A stretch of DNA of 64,000 bases, from assembly GCA_030427865.1 (NCBI GenBank), contig JAUICK010000002.1, positions 329,204 through 393,203 on the forward strand. Reading direction: 5' to 3'. The position numbers and the translations under genes are program-made. The stretch comes from Bacteroidia bacterium (GTDB taxonomy: Bacteria > Bacteroidota > Bacteroidia > Flavobacteriales > Flavobacteriaceae). The number at the start of each line of letters is the position of its first letter. Position 1 is the stretch's first letter. Below, in pieces: positions 1 through 6,503 of this stretch. Under the pieces are notes generated by a model. It did not search any database. It saw nothing but the letters and a program-made list of their open reading frames with translations, and was not told the DNA's origin.

Positions 1-839
1 TAATGGAAACTTGATTCAGGTGCAACGTGCCTAAGCAATGCAGATACATCTCTAACATTTCCACCTTTTTCCAGAATATTATTCGCCTTTCCATGTCGAA
101 AACTATGCGGAGTGATATTCTTATTAACTAGAGTCATTCCAGTAATTTGCTTCATCCAACGTTGTACACTTCTTGGTGTGTATTTCTTCTGAGTTTTAGG
201 ATTGATAAATAGATAATTATTTTCCGACGTTGTATCCATACATAATCGCAGTCCTAAATAATTATTTAGTAGTCGATTAGTATCTGCGCCCCAAACCACT
301 AAATTATAGCGCATACTTTTTCGTGTGCGTACTTTGGCAGTTCGTAAACCATCCTTCCCTTGTGCGCTAATATCTGAAAGTTTTAAATCAAGCAATTCGC
401 TGATACGCATTCCAGTATCCCATAGCATATGAAGAATGAGTTTTTTCATAAGGTCTGTAGAAAAGCGTTCATCTAGTACCATAGTCAATTGCTCGAAATC
501 GTCCTCATCCACAATATCCTTTTCTGCATTAACAAATTTGATAGCTTTAATTTCTTTAGGGTTTACAGAGGTTTGTTTTCTTCCTTTCCAAAACCAAAAA
601 TAATTTCTAATAATTCTTGCTGAGTAAGCTATGGTGGCATCACTATATTGTTGCTCTTCCATAAACTCATGGTAATCGATGATATCATCATTGGTAATTG
701 ATTTTAATACTGTAATGTCTTTTTTGGATTCTAAATAGTTTGCTAGTAAATCCAATTGCCGTTTATACGGCACGTAAGTATGTTTAGTGTGTCGTAGTTT
801 CCATTTAAGATAAGTCTTTATAGATTTTTGAATGTTCAT
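1..839 (-). CDS. Tyrosine recombinase/integrase, C-terminus cut by window edge
   Basis: An open frame starts with ATG at 839 and runs leftward off the window without a stop, so it is partial (about 279 codons seen). The N-terminal part looks like a SAM-like core-binding domain (MNIQKSIKTYLKWKLR start). The catalytic domain shows the first arginine in TGMRISELL, the H-x-x-R box in HSFRHG, and the later histidine in LLRH. The nucleophilic tyrosine would lie beyond position 1. Tyrosine recombinases of this type integrate or excise mobile elements or resolve dimers. It is transcribed away from the plus-strand cassette that begins at 1234, so it may be the integrase of the element carrying that cassette or belong to a neighbouring element. 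The family call is secure; the role is inferred. Confidence 0.9.
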   Translation of the reverse strand, partial: MNIQKSIKTYLKWKLRHTKHTYVPYKRQLDLLANYLESKKDITVLKSITNDDIIDYHEFMEEQQYSDATIAYSARIIRNYFWFWKGRKQTSVNPKEIKAIKFVNAEKDIVDEDDFEQLTMVLDERFSTDLMKKLILHMLWDTGMRISELLDLKLSDISAQGKDGLRTAKVRTRKSMRYNLVVWGADTNRLLNNYLGLRLCMDTTSENNYLFINPKTQKKYTPRSVQRWMKQITGMTLVNKNITPHSFRHGKANNILEKGGNVRDVSALLRHVAPESSFH

Positions 840-849
840 AATAACATAA

Positions 850-880
850 AAGACCCGCCAAAAAGGATCTAGCGGGTCTT
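850..880. other. Perfect 9-bp hairpin upstream of the integrase start
   Basis: AAGACCCGC (850-858) pairs exactly with GCGGGTCTT (872-880) around a 13-nt loop. The stem is GC-rich in an AT-rich setting and is followed by short T runs on both strands. It ends 11 nt upstream of the integrase ATG. It could be a terminator, an attenuator in the integrase leader, or part of a recombination site. Nothing in the sequence decides between these. Confidence 0.6.
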
Positions 881-1233
881 TCATATTTCCAATACCGAAA
901 AAGCATTCGAAAAAATGAAGATTCCGCCGTTGTCCTTTTAGTTGGCATATAAAATACCAACGAGGCTTTCGCCCAACGGGGTTCTTGTATTTAAATGACT
1001 GATAAAATTATAATTCATAAAATAAAAAATCGCAAGGCTTAAATGCCTTGAGTTTTTCTCAACGGTTTCTTTTTTGAAAATATGGTATAATAGTAATAAG
1101 TTGAACGTAAAAAAGACCTTATTAAGAAGTTTAAACCATACCATAAATTGTAAATAAAGCAAGAGTTCTTTCGTCGATAATCTCGACAGCAGTACAATTA
1201 CATAGTTATTTCATTTAACACCCTTCCCTTCTT
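881..1233. other. Intergenic region with nested inverted repeats
   Basis: I see no convincing gene here. The possible 74-aa frame on the minus strand (938-1162) is hydrophobic low-complexity and has no family look. Structured DNA is present: an outer stem CCGTTG (927-932) with CAACGG (974-979) encloses a stem GTTGG (941-945) with CCAAC (957-961). A smaller repeat GTCGA-N5-TCGAC lies at 1173-1187. The region probably holds the promoter of the rightward cassette and perhaps a recombination or transfer site. Confidence 0.45.
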
Positions 1234-2406
1234 ATGTATTGGCATCATTCCCTGTTGTATGACGTCAGTTACTTTGCACGTACTAATTTTCGAACTGACA
1301 GAAAGGTTTTTGGCATTAAACAAGCCGATAGACTATTTCATTTTTATTGTTTTGGAAAGTCTGGTACTGGTAAAACGTCACTATTAAAAACCCTAATGCT
1401 ACAAGATGCTGATGCACATCGTGGATTCGCCTTTGTAGATGTTCATGGTGACGCTTCTCGCGAGATTTACGAAAAGCTCAAAGGCCGCTTCATACAGAGA
1501 GACATTATTTACTTTGATGTGACCAATCCAGAATTACATTTTGGATACAATCCATTAAAACGTGTCTCGCCTTCAAAACGGTCACTAGTAGCTTCTAATA
1601 TTTTGGAAATCTTTCAGCGCAATTGGAAGAGTGCTTGGGGAATGAAAATGGAACATATTCTTAGAATGATTTTGCTAACATTATTGGATCAGCCGAAAGC
1701 CAAGCTTTCGGACGTCCTAAAACTTTTACATGAGAAATCATATCGAGATGCCTGTTTAAACCATATTCAAAACCAAGATATCAAAACCTTTTGGCTAAAG
1801 GAATTTCCAAAGTATAAACCGAATGATTTGTTACCCATTATGAACAAGCTCGGTGGCTTCTTAAGTCATACTATTGTTCGAAAGGTACTTATTGAAAATC
1901 AAGAACAATTGTCCTTAAGGTCTATTATTGATAAGAAGCAGATTTTAATTATTAATGTTTCTAAAGGACATGTTGGAGCAGACGTTGCTAATATCCTTGG
2001 TGGCTTACTACTCACTTCCCTTGCCTCGGCATCCTTTTCACGAATTGATATTCGTGAGGAAGACCGAACCCCATTTTTCCTTTACATAGACGAATTCCAA
2101 ACTTTAACAGGAACTGAACTCATTGCAGAACTTTTGGCACAAGTAAGGAAGTTTAAAATTGGTTTGGTATTAGCGAATCAATTTCTCTATCAGCTTGACC
2201 CTCAAGTTCGAGCCAGTGTACTTGGAAACGTAGGCACCATAGTCGCCTTTAGGCTTGGAATTACTGATGCCAAACTTATGGCTAAAGAGTTCTATCCTGT
2301 CTTCAAAACCGAGGACTTTATTTCGCTTGCTAACTATTCAATTTATTTGAAATTAATGATAGATGGTAAGCCATCAATTCCTTTCAGTGCAGATACCATT
2401 TTATAA
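1234..2406 (+). CDS. VirD4/TraG-like or HerA-like ATPase of a mobile element
   Basis: This 390-aa P-loop ATPase has Walker A FGKSGTGKTSLL at about residue 46 and Walker B FFLYIDEFQ at about 288. A late glutamine-rich stretch (VLANQFLYQL) resembles sensor motifs of the FtsK/HerA/VirD4 superfamily. There is no obvious N-terminal membrane segment, unlike classical conjugative coupling proteins, and the protein is shorter than TraD/VirD4. It probably binds and moves DNA for the mobile element, either in transfer or maintenance. It is the first gene of the rightward cassette, and the next gene starts about 50 nt downstream. The ATPase superfamily is certain; a conjugative role is an inference, since no relaxase or mating-pair genes are in the window. 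Confidence 0.75.
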   Translation: MYWHHSLLYDVSYFARTNFRTDRKVFGIKQADRLFHFYCFGKSGTGKTSLLKTLMLQDADAHRGFAFVDVHGDASREIYEKLKGRFIQRDIIYFDVTNPELHFGYNPLKRVSPSKRSLVASNILEIFQRNWKSAWGMKMEHILRMILLTLLDQPKAKLSDVLKLLHEKSYRDACLNHIQNQDIKTFWLKEFPKYKPNDLLPIMNKLGGFLSHTIVRKVLIENQEQLSLRSIIDKKQILIINVSKGHVGADVANILGGLLLTSLASASFSRIDIREEDRTPFFLYIDEFQTLTGTELIAELLAQVRKFKIGLVLANQFLYQLDPQVRASVLGNVGTIVAFRLGITDAKLMAKEFYPVFKTEDFISLANYSIYLKLMIDGKPSIPFSADTIL

Positions 2407-2457
2407 TGGTTAAGCACCTATTCAAAACAATAAATTCACTTTTAAAACTTAATACGA

Positions 2458-2916
2458 ATGACAAATTCTCTTTCAGAATTACAGCTTCACGAAGTTGAAA
2501 TTCATTACAAACGACCTGTCTTAAATGACAAATTGAAAATAAAATCCTCTGAAGATTCAGTACGATTGCTTCGGCAGTTTATCGATACTAAGCGTATTGA
2601 TTATAAGGAATTCTTCTGGGTGCTATTACTCAATAATAACAACCAATTATTAGGCATAAGCGAAATCGCTATGGGTACGACCAATGGCGTTACCGTAAAC
2701 ATTAAAGAAGTATTTCAATTGGCTTTATTAACCAATGCAACCTGTATCATCGTGGCGCATAATCATCCGTCAGGGAAATTAACAGCCTCTGAATCTGATA
2801 AACGCATAACACAAAAGCTGATGAAAGCTTCAAAATTACTCGACTTAACCTTGCTCGACCATCTTATTATCACCAGTGAAGATTTTATGTCTTACAGCGA
2901 TAGTAGATGGGAGTGA
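2458..2916 (+). CDS. RadC-like JAB/MPN-domain protein
   Basis: A 152-aa protein with the complete JAMM metal-binding signature HNHPSG followed by S-x-x-D (HNHPSGKLTASESD, about residues 101-114) and an upstream glutamate in GISEIA. This is the RadC family core without the N-terminal helix-hairpin-helix region of chromosomal RadC. Short RadC proteins are common on plasmids, integrative elements and prophages. Their biochemical role is unsettled despite the old DNA-repair label. It sits 12 nt upstream of the adenine methyltransferase gene, consistent with one transcript. The gene begins after a TTAATACGA leader also found before the gene at 3749. Confidence 0.85.
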   Translation: MTNSLSELQLHEVEIHYKRPVLNDKLKIKSSEDSVRLLRQFIDTKRIDYKEFFWVLLLNNNNQLLGISEIAMGTTNGVTVNIKEVFQLALLTNATCIIVAHNHPSGKLTASESDKRITQKLMKASKLLDLTLLDHLIITSEDFMSYSDSRWE

Positions 2917-2928
2917 TGCCATCCTTGT

Positions 2929-3717
2929 ATGATAAAAACCCCAATCACGTATTACGGCGGAAAACAAAATTTAGCTAAACGCATTGTTGATTTGATGCCT
3001 GAGCATTCAGTCTATACTGAAGCCTTTGCAGGTGGCGGTGCGGTCTTCTTTTTGAAACCAAAAGTGACCAATGAAATCATTAACGATTCTGATGCATTTG
3101 TTACCGTATTTTACAAAGTCCTTCAAGAAGATTTTGAAGCTTTAAAATCAAAGATTAAGGTCACTGCGTATTCTCGTGTGGTATATAACGTCGCATTGAG
3201 CATGTACAAGCAACCGACTTTTTTTACTGATTTACAACGTGCTTGGGCGTTCTTTGTGCTGACGAATATGGGATTTTCTGGACGTATTGGTTCCTTTGGT
3301 TGTTATACCAAAGGAACCAAAGCGATGGGCTGGGAACGTAAAAAAGAACTGTTCACACCAGAGCTTAAGGAACGCCTTATTGGTACACAAATTGAATGTA
3401 CTGATGCTCTCAAAATCATAGAGCTCAGAGATAGTCCTGAAACACTGCATTACATAGATCCACCATATTTTAATAGTTGTATGGGACATTATGATAATTA
3501 CACTCGTGAGGACTTCATTGCCCTTCTGAAAGTGTTATCAAATATCAAAGGTAAGTTCATATTAAGTTCTTACCCTTCTGATGAACTATCCCTTTACACC
3601 AAAGAGTTTGGTTGGCATACAAAAACCATTGACCAATTGGTTACAGCTAATCAAACCAAATCCAAGAAAAACAGAACCAAAACGGAAGTTATTACTACCA
3701 ACTTCCCTGTGGATTAA
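2929..3717 (+). CDS. D12-class DNA adenine methyltransferase (Dam-like)
   Basis: A 262-aa protein with the SAM-binding motif at the N-terminus (YYGGKQNLAKRI and FAGGGAVFF) and the catalytic DPPY motif (YIDPPYF) at about residue 176. This is the D12 class of N6-adenine methyltransferases, the family of Dam and of M.DpnII-type enzymes. No partner endonuclease lies next to it, so it is probably an orphan methylase that protects the mobile element from host restriction or regulates its genes. The target sequence cannot be read from the protein. It follows the RadC-like gene by 12 nt and precedes small cassette genes on the same strand. Confidence 0.88.
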   Translation: MIKTPITYYGGKQNLAKRIVDLMPEHSVYTEAFAGGGAVFFLKPKVTNEIINDSDAFVTVFYKVLQEDFEALKSKIKVTAYSRVVYNVALSMYKQPTFFTDLQRAWAFFVLTNMGFSGRIGSFGCYTKGTKAMGWERKKELFTPELKERLIGTQIECTDALKIIELRDSPETLHYIDPPYFNSCMGHYDNYTREDFIALLKVLSNIKGKFILSSYPSDELSLYTKEFGWHTKTIDQLVTANQTKSKKNRTKTEVITTNFPVD

Positions 3718-3748
3718 CACACATTTTTAACCTTAAAATTTAATACGA

Positions 3749-3970
3749 ATGAAAAAAGTAATTGACAAAACCGTCAATCTCAATTTGATTGGCGTAAACG
3801 GTAATGCCTTTATGATTATGGGTGTGTTTCAACGACAAGCCAAACGTGAAGGCTGGACGCAAGCGGAAATTGATGCTGTCCTCAAAGAAGCTAAAAGTGG
3901 TGATTACAATCATCTCTTGGCTACGATTGAAAACCATTGTGAACCTATAGACGAAGACGATGACTATTAG
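3749..3970 (+). CDS. Small conserved mobile-element protein, function unknown
   Basis: A 73-aa acidic protein with motifs VNGNAFMIMGVFQRQAKREGW and SGDYNHLLATIENHC. I recognise the pattern as a small protein that recurs beside DUF2958 genes on Bacteroidota mobile elements, but no function is known to me. The ATG is preceded by TTTAATACGA, nearly the same leader as the RadC-like gene. The end overlaps the next gene by 11 bp, which suggests translational coupling. Confidence 0.65.
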   Translation: MKKVIDKTVNLNLIGVNGNAFMIMGVFQRQAKREGWTQAEIDAVLKEAKSGDYNHLLATIENHCEPIDEDDDY

Positions 3971-4565
3971 AGCACACAAACGGATTTTACTATTCCTCAA
4001 AGACCTTCAAGGTTTTTTGATGGATCATCAAGGCGACTTGAAACTCCCTGAACTTCTAAAACATTATACTGACAGCGAATTGCGTGAGATGATTCATTTC
4101 ATTTATCAAGATAGCTGGAGTAAAAATGCTTTAGGGTTTATGGAGCGTAAGGCTCTTGAAGAATTGATATTGACGGACTACCAAGTACTACTTTGGACGA
4201 TTCACAAGTTTGAAGAACAAATGACGGCTTCGCCTGAATATTCTCAAGATGAGATTGATAGTTTCTTCAATCGCACACAAAATGAAATGCATTATTTGGC
4301 GTCAAAGCCAGTTATCGAATGGGATTCCTATGACTATTCAAACTATCGCAGTTTGATGGTTAAAACAGGAACCACCAAAAAGGTTTATGCCATTTTCACC
4401 TCAGATGTACTCAAAGAAGATGTTTATGCGGTTACAACAAAGCCTTCGTATTTCTTTGATACCAAAGCCGAAGCGGAAGCAGAACACAACAACATCATTG
4501 CAAGTGACGAATTTAAGTTCACAGCTGATGATTTGGTGATTCATAGCCTTTGGTTACTCACTTAA
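3960..4565 (+). CDS. Hypothetical protein of the mobile cassette
   Basis: A 201-aa soluble protein that I do not recognise. It has no signal peptide, membrane segment or clear catalytic motif. The C-terminal half (about residues 120-200, around KKVYAIFTSDVLKEDVYAVT and KAEAEAEHNN) looks like a compact alpha/beta domain, with a helical N-terminal half. The start chosen is the ATG inside the end of the preceding gene (11-bp overlap). The spacing to the DUF2958 gene downstream is 10 nt, so it belongs to the same transcript. A role in element maintenance or anti-defence is possible but unsupported. Confidence 0.6.
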   Translation: MTIRAHKRILLFLKDLQGFLMDHQGDLKLPELLKHYTDSELREMIHFIYQDSWSKNALGFMERKALEELILTDYQVLLWTIHKFEEQMTASPEYSQDEIDSFFNRTQNEMHYLASKPVIEWDSYDYSNYRSLMVKTGTTKKVYAIFTSDVLKEDVYAVTTKPSYFFDTKAEAEAEHNNIIASDEFKFTADDLVIHSLWLLT

Positions 4566-4575
4566 AACTTCGGTT

Positions 4576-4872
4576 ATGGAATTAATCACTTCAGAATTAA
4601 AAGAACGGTTTGAAATGATAGGACAACAGTCGGAAGATTTAAATCCTATCATTATTGCCAAATTCTTTGACCCTATGGGTTCGGGAACGTGGTATGTGAG
4701 CGAATATGAGCCAGAGACTAATATTTGTTTTGGATACGTCACTGGTTTAGGGCATAACGAATGGGGCTACTTTTCATTATCTGAATTAGAAGCTATTGAA
4801 AGACCACTCGGAATGAAAATAGAACGTGACATCTATTTTAGAGAATCACGATTTAAAGACTTAAAAATTTAA
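4576..4872 (+). CDS. DUF2958 domain protein
   Basis: A 98-aa protein matching the DUF2958 pattern: it opens with LITSELKERF, continues with PIIIAKFFDPMGSGTWYVSEY, and has an aromatic core around GHNEWGYFSLSELEAI. DUF2958 proteins are found on plasmids, ICEs and phages, usually next to methylases, RadC-like proteins and other small genes, as here. No biochemical function is established. It lies in the middle of the rightward cassette, 10 nt after the previous stop. Confidence 0.75.
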   Translation: MELITSELKERFEMIGQQSEDLNPIIIAKFFDPMGSGTWYVSEYEPETNICFGYVTGLGHNEWGYFSLSELEAIERPLGMKIERDIYFRESRFKDLKI

Positions 4873-4892
4873 TAACAATTAAAACAAAAATT

Positions 4893-5399
4893 ATGAATGC
4901 AACTATTGTCGATGTTCTTATTGAGAACATCAAAACAGACCAAGGTTTACTTGAAGATATTGAAGTAAAAATTGAAGAAGAAAAGGAAGCTAAACGTGAA
5001 ATTACTGACCGTTTAAAAGGCTATCGCAAAGATTTATCGGTATTACTAAAATATGCTGATGAAACCCAACGCCAAAAGATTGAGGACTTAGGCTTTGAAC
5101 TTTCTGAACAAAGTAACGGACTCAATCCTGTAGCTCAATTAGCTTTTGATATCATTTTAAAGGCTAAGAATAATGAACTAAGTAATGGCGCATTATTCTC
5201 AGCTTATGAAAAAGCCTGTATTGATAAGAAACAAATTCCTGTTAATTACACCGAGTTTAATATAAAGTGTCGTTCCCTCTTTAATACCCAACGTTTATTG
5301 CGTAAAAAAGGAAAAGATCCTAAAAACTCTCGTGAGGATATTATTTCTTTAAATGGGCGTGTTATTCAGCCTGAAACAGACGCTACAGTAAAAAAGTAA
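4893..5399 (+). CDS. Hypothetical coiled-coil protein
   Basis: A 168-aa protein whose first 65 residues are strongly charged and heptad-like (GLLEDIEVKIEEEKEAKREI region), predicting a coiled coil. The rest is a basic alpha-helical segment with a possible DNA-contacting tail (FNTQRLLRKKGKDPK). I do not recognise the family. It follows the DUF2958 gene after 20 nt of A-rich spacer, a usual Bacteroidota translation-start context. Confidence 0.55.
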   Translation: MNATIVDVLIENIKTDQGLLEDIEVKIEEEKEAKREITDRLKGYRKDLSVLLKYADETQRQKIEDLGFELSEQSNGLNPVAQLAFDIILKAKNNELSNGALFSAYEKACIDKKQIPVNYTEFNIKCRSLFNTQRLLRKKGKDPKNSREDIISLNGRVIQPETDATVKK

Positions 5400-5403
5400 C
5401 ACT

Positions 5404-5838
5404 ATGAATCCGTATAATTATTTAGATGAGTTTGATAGTGAACAGAAAGCTATTGACCATGCTGTCTATCTCAATTTTAAATATCGAATTGCAAACATCA
5501 CTTTTGGAGTTATACACGGGCCTGAAGATAACTGGGCAGTATGTGAAGAAGCTACTGCTCAAGAGATGGAAATGCCATTTTTGAATAATCTTCCGAAGGA
5601 CTATTCTGAAATAACGTATAGACATCTCGATAGTATCCGTCAGGATGAAGACCCACTTCCGCATTGGGAGAGTATCACTGGTATGTTGGCGGTAATGGAT
5701 GGTGAAATTTTACGGTTTATTCTTGATAACCGAGTTCCATTAGACCGACTTATTCGTCATGAATTGGCACTACGTGGCTTCGATGAAAACCATCGCTGGT
5801 GTGGATTTGATAAGGCTCGAAAAATATGGCTAAAATGA
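5404..5838 (+). CDS. Hypothetical cassette protein
   Basis: A 144-aa protein of mixed acidic and aromatic composition with no signal peptide or membrane segment. The C-terminus carries RHELALRGFDENHRWCGFDKARKIW. I cannot assign a family. It starts 4 nt after the previous stop and ends in an ATGA overlap with the next gene, which marks it as part of the same translationally coupled unit. Confidence 0.55.
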   Translation: MNPYNYLDEFDSEQKAIDHAVYLNFKYRIANITFGVIHGPEDNWAVCEEATAQEMEMPFLNNLPKDYSEITYRHLDSIRQDEDPLPHWESITGMLAVMDGEILRFILDNRVPLDRLIRHELALRGFDENHRWCGFDKARKIWLK

Positions 5839-6035
5839 AATTCTTAACACAAGTTCGTATTATTACGCAGGAAGACTTTGAATATTATTTGCAAGACTTT
5901 CCTGAAGAAGCGAACAATTTTCAAGATTACATCAATCTTAAACTAGGACTTTTATTTGATAAAAAACATCCTGTTATTTCTGTAAGTTTTTTAACAGAAA
6001 CAACAGTTGTTATTATTTATAACAAAATAATTTAA
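5835..6035 (+). CDS. Small hypothetical protein, last gene of the cassette
   Basis: A 66-aa protein if translation starts at the ATG at 5835, which overlaps the previous TGA as ATGA. An alternative in-frame ATG lies at 5826. I prefer 5835 because the ATGA arrangement is the usual coupling signal. The protein has no recognisable motif. A strong stem-loop with a T run follows directly, so this gene ends the rightward transcript. Confidence 0.45.
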   Translation: MKFLTQVRIITQEDFEYYLQDFPEEANNFQDYINLKLGLLFDKKHPVISVSFLTETTVVIIYNKII

Positions 6036-6043
6036 TACTGCTA

Positions 6044-6071
6044 AACACTTCGTTATTCGGAGTGTTTTTTT
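6044..6071 (+). terminator. Rho-independent terminator of the mobile cassette
   Basis: AACACTTCG (6044-6052) pairs with CGGAGTGTT (6058-6066) around loop TTATT, with one G-T wobble. A run of seven T follows on the plus strand. It lies between the convergent plus-strand cassette and the minus-strand GNAT gene that ends at 6070. Confidence 0.85.
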
Positions 6072-6501
6072 AATTGAATCGCTTTATGAAAGCTGTTTTT
6101 TCTCCTTTTGAGAAACCACTATTTTCATAAAATTTATGTTTCCAAGGTTGCTGGGAACTTGTTTCTAAAATAATTTTGTAGCAATTCCATGAATGCGCTT
6201 GTTGTATTGCAAAATGAATTAATGATTTTGCTATTCCCTTATTTCTGAACTCTTTAAGCACATATAGGCTTTCAATAACGACAAATGGTCTTTGGTTATA
6301 TGTTAAGCTTTCTATCTTTGCAATCGTGCATATAGCAACAATTCTTGAGTTTTCTTGATAACCAAAAAAATAAGTGTTTTCATTAGTTTGTATGGTGCCT
6401 AGATGAGCTTCAAGATTTAATATATTATGACCCTGTTCTCCTAATTCTTGAAGTAGACCTATCAAGTCTTGAGCATCTTTTGAAGTTAATTCTCTAATCA
6501 T
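6070..6501 (-). CDS. GNAT-family N-acetyltransferase, last gene of the BREX operon
   Basis: A 143-aa protein with the GNAT acetyl-CoA pyrophosphate-binding loop FRNKGIAKSL (about residues 90-99) and the C-terminal FYENSGF box. It would transfer an acetyl group from acetyl-CoA to an amine, but the substrate cannot be read. It begins 2 nt after the brxL stop, so it is almost certainly co-transcribed with the BREX genes. GNAT proteins are not core BREX components. Possible roles are modification of a BREX or phage protein, a stand-alone resistance-like enzyme carried as cargo, or an orphan toxin-type acetyltransferase (no DUF1778 antitoxin is adjacent). Family call secure, role unknown. Confidence 0.8.
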   Translation of the reverse strand: MIRELTSKDAQDLIGLLQELGEQGHNILNLEAHLGTIQTNENTYFFGYQENSRIVAICTIAKIESLTYNQRPFVVIESLYVLKEFRNKGIAKSLIHFAIQQAHSWNCYKIILETSSQQPWKHKFYENSGFSKGEKTAFIKRFN

Positions 6502-6503
6502 TT

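Noticed and set aside
927..987. Integron attC-like site
   Set aside because: GCCCAAC fits the RYYYAAC core and, on the other strand, GTTGGGC fits GTTRRRY, but the partner cores in the correct order are missing, so it is not a proper attC.
938..1162. Minus-strand 74-aa open frame
   Set aside because: Hydrophobic low-complexity translation without family motifs, lying over structured intergenic DNA.
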